Assembly: GCA_964424335.1 (NCBI GenBank)
Contig: CAYRIY010000002.1
Coordinates: forward strand, 1 to 64,000
DNA: 64,000 bases
Source: CAYRIY01 sp964424335
Lineage (GTDB): Bacteria > Bacillota > Limnochordia > DTU080 > RSA5
Direction: 5' to 3'
The position numbers and the translations under genes were made by a program. Under the pieces are notes generated by a model. That model did not search any database. It saw only the letters and a list, made by a program, of their open reading frames with translations, and was not told where the DNA came from. Positions 24,265 through 33,184 of the stretch are shown here, piece by piece (positions within the stretch are counted from its first letter, which is position 1; the number at the start of each line of letters is the position of its first letter).

Positions 24265-27200
24265 TTATACTGCGGCGCTTTCGCTTGCGGCGCCTTCCTC
24301 GCTTTGAGAAAGCGCGCCGACTTCCGCTCTCGGGGCCACCCGCCAAAATAGGGACGCCATCTGTTCCCAGTTGCGCAGGAGCTCGGCCGCCTTGGGGCTT
24401 GCCGTACGCTCATAGTGGTTGAGCAGGAGCTTGCGAAGGCGTCGCTCATCGTTTGCGTCGAGGCCGGTCGCCGTGACGAGCTGCTCGTTCAAGCGCCTTG
24501 TAAACCGCCTCTCCTCGTCGAAGACGAACGCCTCGCCGCCGGTCATTCCGGCGCCGAAATTGTAACCCGTACGCCCAAGCACGACGACGGTGCCGCCGGT
24601 CATATATTCGCAACCGTGGTCTCCAACGCCTTCCACAACGGCCAACGCGCCCGAGTTGCGCACCGCAAACCGCTCGCCCGCCTGACCGCACACGTACAGC
24701 TCGCCGCCTGTCGCGCCGTACAGGACGGTGTTGCCCACGATGACATTCTCGTGGGGGGCGAATGTAGCGGCAGGGTCAGGACGAATCACGATCTCTCCGC
24801 CGGACATCCCTTTACCGACGTAGTCGTTCGCCTGGCCGACCAAATGCAAGTGGACGCCGTGCACAAGAAATGCTCCAAAGGATTGGCCGGCTGTTCCCTT
24901 GAGGCGCACCTTGATCGTCTCACGCGGCAGCCCTGCGTCGCCGTAGCGACGGGCAATCTCGTGGGAGAGCGCTGTTCCGACCGTCCGGTGGGTATTCTGG
25001 ATTTCCTCGTCGATCACGACCGGCTCCTTCTGGTCGACGGCCTTCCTCGAGCGCTCGATGAGGATCGTATCAAGTCTCGCCTCGGCCGGAAGCGGGTTGC
25101 GGTGCCAGACGCGGTGGCGGATCCGGTCAGCGCACCCTTCCGGTATTGCAATCAGCGGGGCGAGGTCGAGCCGAGCGGACGCCTCGTGGACGTCGGGGGA
25201 TTGCCGGAGGATCTCCGTCTTTCCGATCAACTCCTGAAGGCTGCGGTATCCCAGGGAGGCGAGGATCTCGCGCACTTCACGGGCAAGGTACTTGAAGTAC
25301 GCCATGACCATTTCGGGCTTTCCGATGAACTTCTCCCGGAGTTCCGCTTTTTGCGACGCAACGCCCACCGGACAGTTGTTGGTGTGGCACACCCGCGCCA
25401 TGATACACCCTTCTGCGATCATTCCGATTGTGCCGAAGGAGTATTCGTCAGCCCCTAGCAATGCGGCCATCACGACGTCGCGCCCGGACTTGAGTCCGCC
25501 GTCCGTGCGGACGCAGACTCGGTCTCGCAGGCCCGTCGCAAGGAGCGCTTGCTGGGTCTCCGCAAGTCCGATCTCCCAGGGCAATCCCGCGTTCTTGATC
25601 GAGTTGAGGGGGGACGAGCCGGTACCGCCGGAGTTTCCGCTGATGACAACGATGTCGGCATACCCTTTGGCTACACCCGCAGCGATGATTCCGACCCCCG
25701 ACTGAGAGACGAGCTTGACGGAGATCTCTGCCTGAGGGTTGGCCTGCTTGAGATCGTAGATCAACTGCGAGAGATCTTCGATCGAGTAAATGTCGTGGTG
25801 CGGGGGCGGGGAGATGAGCGCCACGCCGGGCACCGTATGCCGAAGCCGAGCGATCAGGTCGGTCACTTTGTGGCCGGGGATTTGCCCGCCCTCGCCGGGC
25901 TTGGAACCTTGAGCCATCTTGATTTGCAGTTCGACCGCTGACGCGAGGTACGCTGGGGTGACGCCAAAGCGTCCGGAGGCGATCTGCTTCACGGCGCTAT
26001 TTTTCTCGGTGCCAAATCGCGCCGCGTCCTCACCGCCTTCGCCCGACCCGGACCGGGCGTTCAGTCGGTTCATCGCAATCGAAAGCGTCTCGTGGGCCTC
26101 GGGCGAGAGGGCGCCAAGGGACATCTGAGCGGTCGAAAATCGGCGGACGATCGACTCGATCGGCTCGACTTCGTCGATCGGAATCGGCTCGCGGTCGGAA
26201 TGAATCTCGAGCAGATCCCGTAGCTGGGTCGGCTGCGCGCGAACCATGGCGACGAAGGACTTGTACTCGTCGTAACCCGCTTCGATGTCATCAGGGTCGT
26301 CTCCGGATCCCAGGATTACGGCTTTTTGAAGCTGCCTTGCCGTTTCGGGTGTGAAATCGTGGAATTCGCCGTTCTTTCTCGGCTTGTAAAACCCGTACAT
26401 CCCGAGCTTGCTGAAGTTTTTGTCGAAGGCGGTCTCGTGCCAGGTGAGCGCAAGGCCGGCGATCTCTTCGAAACCGTTGCCGGATACGGCCGACTTGGTG
26501 CCGACGAAGCACGCATCGATGACGTCGCGGCTGATGCCGATGGCTTCGAAAATCTGCGCCCCCGTGTAGCTGTCGACGGTCGAGATGCCCATCTTGGACA
26601 TTACCTTGAAGAGGCCTTCTTCGACGGCCTTTCTGTAGCGCTCTTGGGCTTCGAGCTCAGTAACTCCGTCGATCCGAATGCGATTCTCACGCACTTGCTG
26701 GTTGACCGTGTCGAGGGCGAGATACGGGTTGACCGCGGATGCGCCGTATCCGACCAACGTCGCAAAGTGGTGCACCTCTCTTGGCTCGCCGGTCTCTGCA
26801 ATGATGCTTACCTGCATCCTCTTACTCCTGCGAATGAGGTGGTGATGCACCGCACCGACGGCGAGGAGGGAGGGGATGGGCGCATGGCGTTCGTCGACAT
26901 TGCGGTCGCTCAAAATCAAGATGTGCGCGCCCCGATCCACGGCCTCTTCGGCCTTGCGGCACAGTTCCTCGACGGCAGGCCGAAGTCCGGCTCGCCCCTT
27001 TTCAACTTCAAAGAGGGCCGAGACTCGCTCCGCCTTGAAGTGCGGATCGCGCTCTCCATGCCGGATCAAAGCAGCCAGTTCTTCGTTGAGCAGGATTGGG
27101 CTCTCGAGTTCGATCAGCCTCGCTTGCTCCGGCGACTCCTCGAGGAGGTTGCCGCGCGGTCCGACCAACGTCCGCAGCGAGAATACGAGCCGCTCTCTCA

Positions 27201-28812
27201 AATGGTCGATCGGCGGATTGGTCACTTCGGAGAACCGCTCTTTGAAATAGTGAAAGAGCGGCCGGGGTTGCCGGGAGAGGACCGCCTGGGGCGTATCGTC
27301 GCCCATCGAGCCATTTGGCTCCTTGGCATTTTCGATCATCGGGCGCAAGACGACCGTGATCTCTTCGGAGGTATAACCGAATGCGGCTTGCTGCCTCACG
27401 AGCCCTTGCGGGTCGGCGAGCGCCTCGTCCGCGACCTGCTTGGCTTCACCGTTTACCCCGGACGCGGCGACCACTTCGGCGAAGGGTTTCATTTCACTGT
27501 CGAGCCAGGCTCCGTAAGGTTGCCGCGAGCAGATGCTCTCCTTGGCCTCCTCATTGGACAAAATCCGGCCGCCTGCAACGTCGACGACGATCAACTGACC
27601 CGGCCCGAGCTTGCCGAGTCGCTCGATCCGATCTGCCGGAATGGACACTGTGCCTGCTTCGGAACTTGCGATGACCAGGCCGTCCTTGGTTACGGCGTAC
27701 CGGAGCGGCCGCAGGCCGTTTCGGTCGAGGCAGGCGCCGACGATGCGACCGTCACTGAAGGCGACTCCCGCGGGCCCGTCCCATGGCTCCATGAGGGCGC
27801 TATGGAAGCGGTAGAATGCCTTCTGCTCGGCGCTCATCTCCTCGATGCCTTCCCAAGCCTCGGGAACCAGCATCATCAGCGCATGAACGGGGTCTCGGCC
27901 CGCCATGTAAAGCAGCTCGAGGGCGTTGTCGAGCATCGCGGAGTCGCTGCTCGACTCGTCGATTACGGAAATGAGCGCATCGCCTGGCAGGTGAGGGGAG
28001 GAGAGGCTCGCCTCACGCGCTTTCATCCAATTCGCGTTGCCTTGAATCGTGTTGATCTCGCCGTTGTGAGCGATGAGGCGGAAAGGCTGAGCCCGCTCCC
28101 ACGTCGGCATGGTGTTGGTGCTGTACCGCTGGTGGAACACCGCAAGCGCCGTCGTGTAGCGGGGGTCGGCCAAATCCTTATAGAAACGTTGGAGCTGATC
28201 CGCGAGGAGGAGCCCCTTGTAGACGATCGTCCTCCCGGAGAGGGACGCGACGTAGAGCTCTTCTAATCCTTCTTGCTCCTCGGCCTTCCGCTCGATGAGG
28301 CGGCGGCAGGCGTAAAGTCGGCGCTCAAACGCCATCTCATCGTCGCCGGGCGGCCTGCTTACGATCGCGTGGAAGATTTCGGGGCGGCATTCCTCCGCCG
28401 AGCTCCCGATGACGGATATGTCGACGGGCGCCTTTCTCCAACAGTGGAAGGGAACGTCCGCCTGCTTGAATACGGCTTCGACCTCACGCATGGCGGCCTC
28501 TTGCGCAGCTTCATCCTTGGACATGAAGAAGACGCCGACGCCGATGCGCTCCGGAGCGACCGTCTGACCGGAGATCCTTTTCAACTCGTCGGCAAAGAGT
28601 TCCCTCGGTATTTGGGTGAGCACGCCGGCGCCATCGCCCGTGCCCTTGTCGTAGCCGACAGCTCCTCGGTGCGCAAGGCGGCACAGGGATTGGAGCGCAT
28701 ATTTGAGCACGTTTTGCTTGTCGTTCGTCGTGGTGGCGACGAAGCCGACGCCGCATGCGTCCTTTTCATTACTCGGGTCGTAGAGCGTGTCGGGGCGTTG
28801 TCGAATGATCAT
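24265..28812 (-). CDS. gltB: Glutamate synthase, large subunit
   Basis: This 1515-residue protein makes glutamate from glutamine and 2-oxoglutarate. After a short propeptide the class-II glutaminase nucleophile is Cys20 in KDACGVGF. The amidotransferase domain spans roughly residues 20-420, the FMN synthase domain about 790-1200 with KPGEGGQIPGHKV and SGGTGSSPL, and the [3Fe-4S] ligands lie in GCIMARVCHTNNCPVG. The C-terminal glycine-rich GXGXG beta-helix domain ends the protein. The ATG at 28812 follows AGGAGG by 8 nt; the frame continues 19 codons upstream without support. No gltD-like NADPH subunit lies beside it, so the electron donor is either an unlinked GltD or ferredoxin. Confidence 0.95.
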   Translation of the reverse strand: MIIRQRPDTLYDPSNEKDACGVGFVATTTNDKQNVLKYALQSLCRLAHRGAVGYDKGTGDGAGVLTQIPRELFADELKRISGQTVAPERIGVGVFFMSKDEAAQEAAMREVEAVFKQADVPFHCWRKAPVDISVIGSSAEECRPEIFHAIVSRPPGDDEMAFERRLYACRRLIERKAEEQEGLEELYVASLSGRTIVYKGLLLADQLQRFYKDLADPRYTTALAVFHQRYSTNTMPTWERAQPFRLIAHNGEINTIQGNANWMKAREASLSSPHLPGDALISVIDESSSDSAMLDNALELLYMAGRDPVHALMMLVPEAWEGIEEMSAEQKAFYRFHSALMEPWDGPAGVAFSDGRIVGACLDRNGLRPLRYAVTKDGLVIASSEAGTVSIPADRIERLGKLGPGQLIVVDVAGGRILSNEEAKESICSRQPYGAWLDSEMKPFAEVVAASGVNGEAKQVADEALADPQGLVRQQAAFGYTSEEITVVLRPMIENAKEPNGSMGDDTPQAVLSRQPRPLFHYFKERFSEVTNPPIDHLRERLVFSLRTLVGPRGNLLEESPEQARLIELESPILLNEELAALIRHGERDPHFKAERVSALFEVEKGRAGLRPAVEELCRKAEEAVDRGAHILILSDRNVDERHAPIPSLLAVGAVHHHLIRRSKRMQVSIIAETGEPREVHHFATLVGYGASAVNPYLALDTVNQQVRENRIRIDGVTELEAQERYRKAVEEGLFKVMSKMGISTVDSYTGAQIFEAIGISRDVIDACFVGTKSAVSGNGFEEIAGLALTWHETAFDKNFSKLGMYGFYKPRKNGEFHDFTPETARQLQKAVILGSGDDPDDIEAGYDEYKSFVAMVRAQPTQLRDLLEIHSDREPIPIDEVEPIESIVRRFSTAQMSLGALSPEAHETLSIAMNRLNARSGSGEGGEDAARFGTEKNSAVKQIASGRFGVTPAYLASAVELQIKMAQGSKPGEGGQIPGHKVTDLIARLRHTVPGVALISPPPHHDIYSIEDLSQLIYDLKQANPQAEISVKLVSQSGVGIIAAGVAKGYADIVVISGNSGGTGSSPLNSIKNAGLPWEIGLAETQQALLATGLRDRVCVRTDGGLKSGRDVVMAALLGADEYSFGTIGMIAEGCIMARVCHTNNCPVGVASQKAELREKFIGKPEMVMAYFKYLAREVREILASLGYRSLQELIGKTEILRQSPDVHEASARLDLAPLIAIPEGCADRIRHRVWHRNPLPAEARLDTILIERSRKAVDQKEPVVIDEEIQNTHRTVGTALSHEIARRYGDAGLPRETIKVRLKGTAGQSFGAFLVHGVHLHLVGQANDYVGKGMSGGEIVIRPDPAATFAPHENVIVGNTVLYGATGGELYVCGQAGERFAVRNSGALAVVEGVGDHGCEYMTGGTVVVLGRTGYNFGAGMTGGEAFVFDEERRFTRRLNEQLVTATGLDANDERRLRKLLLNHYERTASPKAAELLRNWEQMASLFWRVAPRAEVGALSQSEEGAASESAAV

Positions 28813-28843
28813 GTACACATCCTCCTGCAATGCATTTTGCCTA

Positions 28844-28860
28844 CGAAAGCGGCGCTTTCG
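28844..28860. repeat. Perfect hairpin just upstream of gltB
   Basis: CGAAAGC (28844-28850) and GCTTTCG (28854-28860) form a perfect 7-bp stem with a 3-nt centre, about 30 nt before the gltB start codon. It could be an operator or an mRNA hairpin near the ribosome binding site. No T-run follows on the minus strand. Confidence 0.4.
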
Positions 28861-28874
28861 ATTCTTCATAGTCG

Positions 28875-28899
28875 AAAAAGGGCGGCCCGTATCGCCGCC
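28875..28899 (-). terminator. Terminator of the iclR-type gene
   Basis: On the minus strand GGCGGC and GCCGCC (28894-28899 and 28881-28886) enclose a 7-nt loop and are followed by CTTTTTC, about 35 nt after the regulator's stop codon. A standard rho-independent layout. Confidence 0.7.
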
Positions 28900-28931
28900 A
28901 CTGCCGAATCCAATCCGTTTTCTAGGGGCGG

Positions 28932-29744
28932 CTACGGAAATGGAGAGGCGAGGTCTTGAAGCCCCAGTCGGGCCGAAATGCGTTTAGCATAGTCGACCAC
29001 GAGCGGGGCGAGCTCAGAGTGGATGAACGGGTCGGGCATCCTGGCCGTGGGTCCCGTGATCGTGAGGGCGGCTACGGCTTTGCCCAGGTGGTCGCGAATG
29101 ACGGCGCCCACGCAACGCACGCCGATTTCGTACTCCTCGTCATCGACTGCGTAGCCACGGCGTCGGATCGCGGCAAGTTCGCGGGTGAGCTCTTCGAGGC
29201 TCGCAACGCTCTTCTTGGTATAGGTCTCAAACGCGTATCCCTGGAATAGGCGAACGGCTGCCGATTCGGGGAGTTCGGCGAGGAGGGCTTTGCCCCCGCC
29301 CGACGTGTGCGCCGGAATGCGACTGCCCACGGGAACGATCGATCGGAGGACGCGGCTTGACTCCACCTGCTCCACAAAGATGGCGTCGCGTCCATGCAGC
29401 ATGACGAGGTTTGCGGTTTCTCCGCAACGGGAGACCAACTCCATCATGATGGGGCGCCCTTCGCGGCGAAAATCGATCGCCTCGAGCGCAGCCTGACCGA
29501 TCCTGTATGCGTTGAAACTCAAGCGGTACTGCCCCCGGTCGTACACCACAAATCCGCTCCTGCACAGGGTGAGGAGGAGGCGGTAAAGGGTGCTGGGATT
29601 CATGTTCAGGTGCTCGGAGAGCTCGGTGAGGTTTTGAGGGCGTCCCAATTCGCCCATGGCCTCCAAAATGCGCAGGGCTCTCTCGACGGCCTGCACCGTC
29701 TTGACGCCGCGGCCTTGAGGCTTTTTACTCTCCGTGTTGTTCAT
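28932..29744 (-). CDS. IclR-family transcriptional regulator
   Basis: This 270-residue regulator has an N-terminal winged helix (TVQAVERALRILEAMGELGR, LTELSEHLNMNPSTLYRLL) and an IclR effector-binding GAF-like domain (GETANLVMLHGRDAIFVEQVES, PAHTSGGGKALLAEL, RGYAVDDEEYEIGVRCVGA). The family typically controls carbon-compound catabolism. ATG at 29744 is chosen because GAGCGAGGC precedes it and family homology starts there; the frame runs 50 codons further. It is followed by a terminator, so it is probably monocistronic. Its targets are unknown; gltB-fumC downstream and the divergent sulfur genes are candidates. Confidence 0.9.
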   Translation of the reverse strand: MNNTESKKPQGRGVKTVQAVERALRILEAMGELGRPQNLTELSEHLNMNPSTLYRLLLTLCRSGFVVYDRGQYRLSFNAYRIGQAALEAIDFRREGRPIMMELVSRCGETANLVMLHGRDAIFVEQVESSRVLRSIVPVGSRIPAHTSGGGKALLAELPESAAVRLFQGYAFETYTKKSVASLEELTRELAAIRRRGYAVDDEEYEIGVRCVGAVIRDHLGKAVAALTITGPTARMPDPFIHSELAPLVVDYAKRISARLGLQDLASPFP

Positions 29745-29836
29745 CGTCGCCTCGCTCGATTTCGTCGAAAGTGTAAGAAGACGAGCGACCGCGTTGTCAC
29801 AGGGTGACATTGCTAGTTCGCAGGTTGGTTTTTTTA

Positions 29837-29865
29837 ATTCTACTAGAGAAGCCATGGTGAGGCAA
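29837..29865 (-). promoter_or_regulatory. Sigma-A promoter of the iclR-type gene
   Basis: On the minus strand TTGCCT (29860-29865) and TAGAAT (29837-29842) are 17 nt apart, about 95 nt upstream of the start codon at 29744. Confidence 0.6.
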
Positions 29866-29878
29866 ACGTACGGGCGAA

Positions 29879-29892
29879 GTATACGTGTATAC
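29879..29892. promoter_or_regulatory. Candidate operator: paired GTATAC palindromes
   Basis: GTATAC-GT-GTATAC gives two palindromic hexamers 2 nt apart, 14 nt upstream of the regulator's -35 box. IclR-family proteins bind palindromic sites near their own promoters, so autoregulation is plausible but unproven. The rest of 29745-30045 holds no gene I can support, and only a weak promoter candidate for the plus strand (TTGCGC-17-TAGCAT). Confidence 0.35.
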
Positions 29893-30045
29893 ATTACGAA
29901 CGGACATTGCGTCGTTTTTGCTTGCGCCAGGGACCAATAAGCGTTAGCATAGAGAATGCATGAGGAATGTCTACTTTTCCGATCAAGTTTCTAGTTGGCC
30001 AAATTTGATTTCCAAGTGATGCACGCATGAGAAGGGGCGAGATGT

Positions 30046-30300
30046 ATGACGGAAGCTGAGCTCAAACAAGTCAAAGTCGCGCAAGAGGTGAACTGTGAGG
30101 GAGAGGCTTGTCCCGGCCCCGTCCTCAAGGCGATGGAGGCGCTCGGCTCGATCGAGGCGGGTGAGGTTGCACTCTTGGTGACGGACGTAAAAGCCGCGAC
30201 GGAGAACGTGAGCGTGGCGGTGGAGACCGGAGGCCTCGCAGAAGTTTTGGGCGTCATTGAAGAAGACGGCTTGTACTATTTATATATGAAGCGGTCGTGA
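30046..30300 (+). CDS. TusA-family sulfur carrier protein
   Basis: This 84-residue protein has the SirA/TusA signature CEGEACPGPVLKAMEAL, in which the cysteine of CPGP carries persulfide sulfur, followed by the family's VLLVTD-like strand (VALLVTDVKAATENV). The upstream GAAGGGGCGAG is the likely ribosome binding site. The next gene, 44 nt downstream, fuses a ThiF/MoeB domain to a rhodanese, so the pair probably form a sulfur-relay route for a cofactor or tRNA thiolation. Confidence 0.88.
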   Translation: MTEAELKQVKVAQEVNCEGEACPGPVLKAMEALGSIEAGEVALLVTDVKAATENVSVAVETGGLAEVLGVIEEDGLYYLYMKRS

Positions 30301-30344
30301 ATTTGAGCTTGTTCGATCCGAAATAAAGGGACGGTGCAAGAGTC

Positions 30345-31565
30345 TTGAGCATTCAAGCAAATGCAGAAGCGAAAACGTCGGCAAACGGAGCGCTCCTCAA
30401 TCAAGAGCAGCTTTCCCGGTACTCCCGCCAGTTGATCCTGGGTGAAGTCGGAGTCGAGGGTCAGCGAAAACTCTTGGACGCCAAAGTGCTGATCATCGGT
30501 GCGGGGGGGTTGGGCTCGCCTTCGAGCATTTACCTCGCTGCCGCCGGAGTCGGCACCATCGGCATTATCGACGCGGACCGCGTCGATATGAGCAACCTCC
30601 ATCGACAAGTGTTGCACTTTGATAGGGATGTCAATCGGCCCAAAACCGAGTCTGCCAAGGAGCATCTCGAGGCGCTGAACCCGGATGTGCGGGTGGTCGA
30701 ACACAGAACGTTCCTCGATTCGTCGAACGCCTTTGAGATCATCTCTCAATACGACATCGTGATCAACGGCTGTGACAACTTCCCCACGCGCTATCTGGTC
30801 AACGATGCCTGCGTTCTGCTTGGCAAACCGCTCGTCGATGCGAGCATCTTGAGATTTGAGGGTCAAGCGACGGTGTTTATGCCGGGTCAAGGCTGCTACC
30901 GCTGCTTGTTCCCGGAGCCTCCGCCGCCGGGCATGGTCCCCAACTGCGCCGAGGCCGGCATCATCGGGGCCCTCGCGGGCCACATGGGCACGCTCCAGGT
31001 CGTCGAAGCCGTCAAGATCATACTCGGGGTCGGCAAGCCGCTTACCGGTAAGATGGTGCTGTACGATGCCCTAAACGGCGAGTACCGTTCGGTCCGTTGG
31101 CGAAAAGACCCGAACTGCCCGATCTGCAGCGACAACCCCATCATCACCGAGTTGATCGATTACCAAGAGTTTTGCGGACTCCCGCCGCGCGACGCCGTGC
31201 AGGAGGAGGAGGACGAACTCGCCGGGCCGCCCAAGGAAGTCGTCGCTGCAAAGGGCTGGGCTAAGGAAGTAAGCGAAGTAAAGGATTTGTTGGGCTCAGA
31301 TGACGTCCAGTGGCTCGACGTTCGGGAACCGCAGGAGTACAAGATGTTCCGGATTCCCGATTCTACGTTGATCCCCATGAGTCAAACCATAAGCCGCATC
31401 GACGAGCTCGATCCGTCCAAGGAGACGATCGTGATCTGCCTTAGCGGCGAGCGAAGCGCCTCCGTCACGCTCGATCTGCGCAAGCGCGGCTTTGATCGTG
31501 CATTCAACCTTTCCGGCGGCATGGTCGCATGGGTGAACGAAAAGCTCCCGGTCGCCAGGGGGTGA
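30345..31565 (+). CDS. MoeB/ThiF-like adenylyltransferase fused to rhodanese
   Basis: This 406-residue protein joins an E1-like adenylyltransferase (about residues 20-265) to a rhodanese domain (about 300-405). The nucleotide loop is GAGGLGSPSSIYLAAAG, with RQVLHFDRDVNRPKTESA and the zinc pairs CYRC and CPIC. The rhodanese active-site loop is CLSGERS. This MoeZ/MOCS3-type architecture activates the C-terminus of a ubiquitin-like sulfur carrier (MoaD or ThiS type) and then supplies sulfur. No carrier gene is adjacent. The start is TTG 30345, with AAAGGGA rather far upstream. Confidence 0.9.
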   Translation: MSIQANAEAKTSANGALLNQEQLSRYSRQLILGEVGVEGQRKLLDAKVLIIGAGGLGSPSSIYLAAAGVGTIGIIDADRVDMSNLHRQVLHFDRDVNRPKTESAKEHLEALNPDVRVVEHRTFLDSSNAFEIISQYDIVINGCDNFPTRYLVNDACVLLGKPLVDASILRFEGQATVFMPGQGCYRCLFPEPPPPGMVPNCAEAGIIGALAGHMGTLQVVEAVKIILGVGKPLTGKMVLYDALNGEYRSVRWRKDPNCPICSDNPIITELIDYQEFCGLPPRDAVQEEEDELAGPPKEVVAAKGWAKEVSEVKDLLGSDDVQWLDVREPQEYKMFRIPDSTLIPMSQTISRIDELDPSKETIVICLSGERSASVTLDLRKRGFDRAFNLSGGMVAWVNEKLPVARG

Positions 31566-31601
31566 CAGGGCGGATCAAGGTTAATATTGAGTGACTGTTT
31601 G

Positions 31602-31640
31602 AAACGAGGCCGTCCCGATCGTCCGGGGCAGCCTCGTTTT
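31602..31640 (+). terminator. Terminator after the sulfur-relay genes
   Basis: AAACGAGGC (31602-31610) pairs with GCCTCGTTT (31631-31639), with a further inner GTCCC/GGGGC pairing, and ends in TTTT. A strong rho-independent terminator. Confidence 0.85.
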
Positions 31641-31681
31641 CGCGGGTGCGCCCGGGATGGGCTGCAGCGATGAACTAGCGA

Positions 31682-31981
31682 TCAAAGATCGCCCGTGTAG
31701 TCGAGGGTTACGTTCGCCTTGCGCGTCAAGGCCGCCAGTTGGCGGAGCACCATTTCGAGGTTGTCCCTTCTAGAGATCACCACGCGCATTTTGGCTCCGA
31801 CGAAACTGACGATGCGCTGCCTCACTTCCTGAGCCATCAAACGCTCAAACGCGTCCTCCCATTCGAGGGGCGGCTCATGTGAAAGGCGGATGTAGATGGC
31901 GTACGCCTCCTCAAAGGAGTTGTCGGGAACGATAAGCGGTTCGACTTCGACGATCTCGATCGGGTAAGGTCGCTCCGACAC
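31682..31981 (-). CDS. Conserved-looking small protein, unknown function
   Basis: This 99-residue soluble protein has no recognised motif. It is acidic N-terminally (IEIVEVEPLIVPDNSFEEA) and has an amphipathic middle (FERLMAQEVRQRIVSFVGA). The GTG at 31981 is preceded by GAGGTGAG at good spacing, supporting a real gene. It is divergent from the nuclease operon with a 93-nt gap and sits just beyond the terminator of the sulfur genes. Confidence 0.6.
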   Translation of the reverse strand: MSERPYPIEIVEVEPLIVPDNSFEEAYAIYIRLSHEPPLEWEDAFERLMAQEVRQRIVSFVGAKMRVVISRRDNLEMVLRQLAALTRKANVTLDYTGDL

Positions 31982-32074
31982 GGCTGTCTGCTCACCTCGA
32001 TATCGATTAGAGTTCCCACAAGGAGGGCCGGGACTCCTTCCGGGCGAATGATGCTCTTTGGGAGGCCGCTCCTA

Positions 32075-33184
32075 GTGATTCGCATCCTTCACCTCGCCGA
32101 CCTTCACCTCGGATGGGAGCCCCCTTGGGAAGAGATCGCATCCGAACGCCGCCTCGAACGGGACAAACGACTGGGCCGAGCGGTAACGTGGGCCCTGGAA
32201 AATCGGATCGATGTCGTGCTCATCGTGGGGGACCTCTTTGAAACGCATCGGCCGCCGGACGGTCTGGTCCAGGACGCGCTGGCGGAGCTCGCGCGCCTTG
32301 TGCAACACGGCGTCGGGCTCGTTACGGTTCCCGGAAATCACGATGAGATCAGTTACCACGACTCGGTCTACCGCACTTACGCGGCGAAGTGGCCCGGCAC
32401 GCTCGTCACCTCGCCGCACCTTGCCCGCGCGGTCACGATCCGCACGCCCGGCGGCGATCTCCACGTCGATTCCCTTGCATACACGGCGGGGATTACTCGG
32501 ACGTCAGAGCCGATCGCGAGGTTTCCCAAAGGCGATGAATCCGGGTTTCACATCGTTGCGCTGCACGGCTCCCTCGATTGGAAAACGAATGATCGCAGCC
32601 TGCCGATCGACCAAAAGGCGATCGTGGGCGCCGGGTATCACTACGGCGCGCTCGGGCATATACACAAGCGCTTTTCGACCGGTGGGCGGTTTCCGGTCGC
32701 TTACGCGGGCATGATCGAGGGAAAGTCCTTTGACGATCCTGGAACCGGCAGTTACACTTTGGCGACGTTGACGGAGTTTGAAACCCGCATCGAACACGTG
32801 GACGCGGGAGCAAGGCGGGTCGTCGACGTCGAGGAGGATGCCGGAGCGTTTGAAAACCTCGAATCCCTCGTCGATTTTCTTCCTCGCCTCGTTTCACGCG
32901 GTGACATCGCTCGGCTTCGCCTAACAGGCGCTCCGACATACCCGATCGATGTAGAACGAATCCACCGTTGCCTCTCTGACATTTGCTACTTCGCAGCCGT
33001 CGTTGACGGGACGGACGCCGCGGCCTTTCGCCTTGACGCGATCGCAGCGGAACCGACGCTGCGAGGGGTGTTTGCGGCCAGGATGCTCGAGCAGTTGGAC
33101 CGCGCCGAAGGGCGAGACGCGGCCATTTTGCGGCGCGCGTTGACGCTCGGGCTATCAGCGCTTGGCCGGGAGCGGGCGGAATGA
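32075..33184 (+). CDS. SbcD/Mre11-like DNA exonuclease (YhaO type)
   Basis: This 369-residue calcineurin-like phosphoesterase carries the Mre11/SbcD metal motifs in order: LHLADLHLG, IVGDLFETHRPP, VPGNHDE, VALHGS and GHIHKR. It should be the nuclease of a DNA-end-processing complex with the ATPase encoded next. The length is between SbcD and B. subtilis YhaO. GTG at 32075 follows GGGAGG (32060-32065) by 9 nt and begins exactly at the conserved strand; the frame extends to 32048 without better support. The stop overlaps the ATPase gene by 4 nt. Confidence 0.9.
   Translation: MIRILHLADLHLGWEPPWEEIASERRLERDKRLGRAVTWALENRIDVVLIVGDLFETHRPPDGLVQDALAELARLVQHGVGLVTVPGNHDEISYHDSVYRTYAAKWPGTLVTSPHLARAVTIRTPGGDLHVDSLAYTAGITRTSEPIARFPKGDESGFHIVALHGSLDWKTNDRSLPIDQKAIVGAGYHYGALGHIHKRFSTGGRFPVAYAGMIEGKSFDDPGTGSYTLATLTEFETRIEHVDAGARRVVDVEEDAGAFENLESLVDFLPRLVSRGDIARLRLTGAPTYPIDVERIHRCLSDICYFAAVVDGTDAAAFRLDAIAAEPTLRGVFAARMLEQLDRAEGRDAAILRRALTLGLSALGRERAE

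Noticed and set aside
26326..28266. 646-codon plus-strand open frame
   Set aside because: It is the antisense shadow of gltB, whose motifs and Shine-Dalgarno are clear; the shadow protein has no family features.
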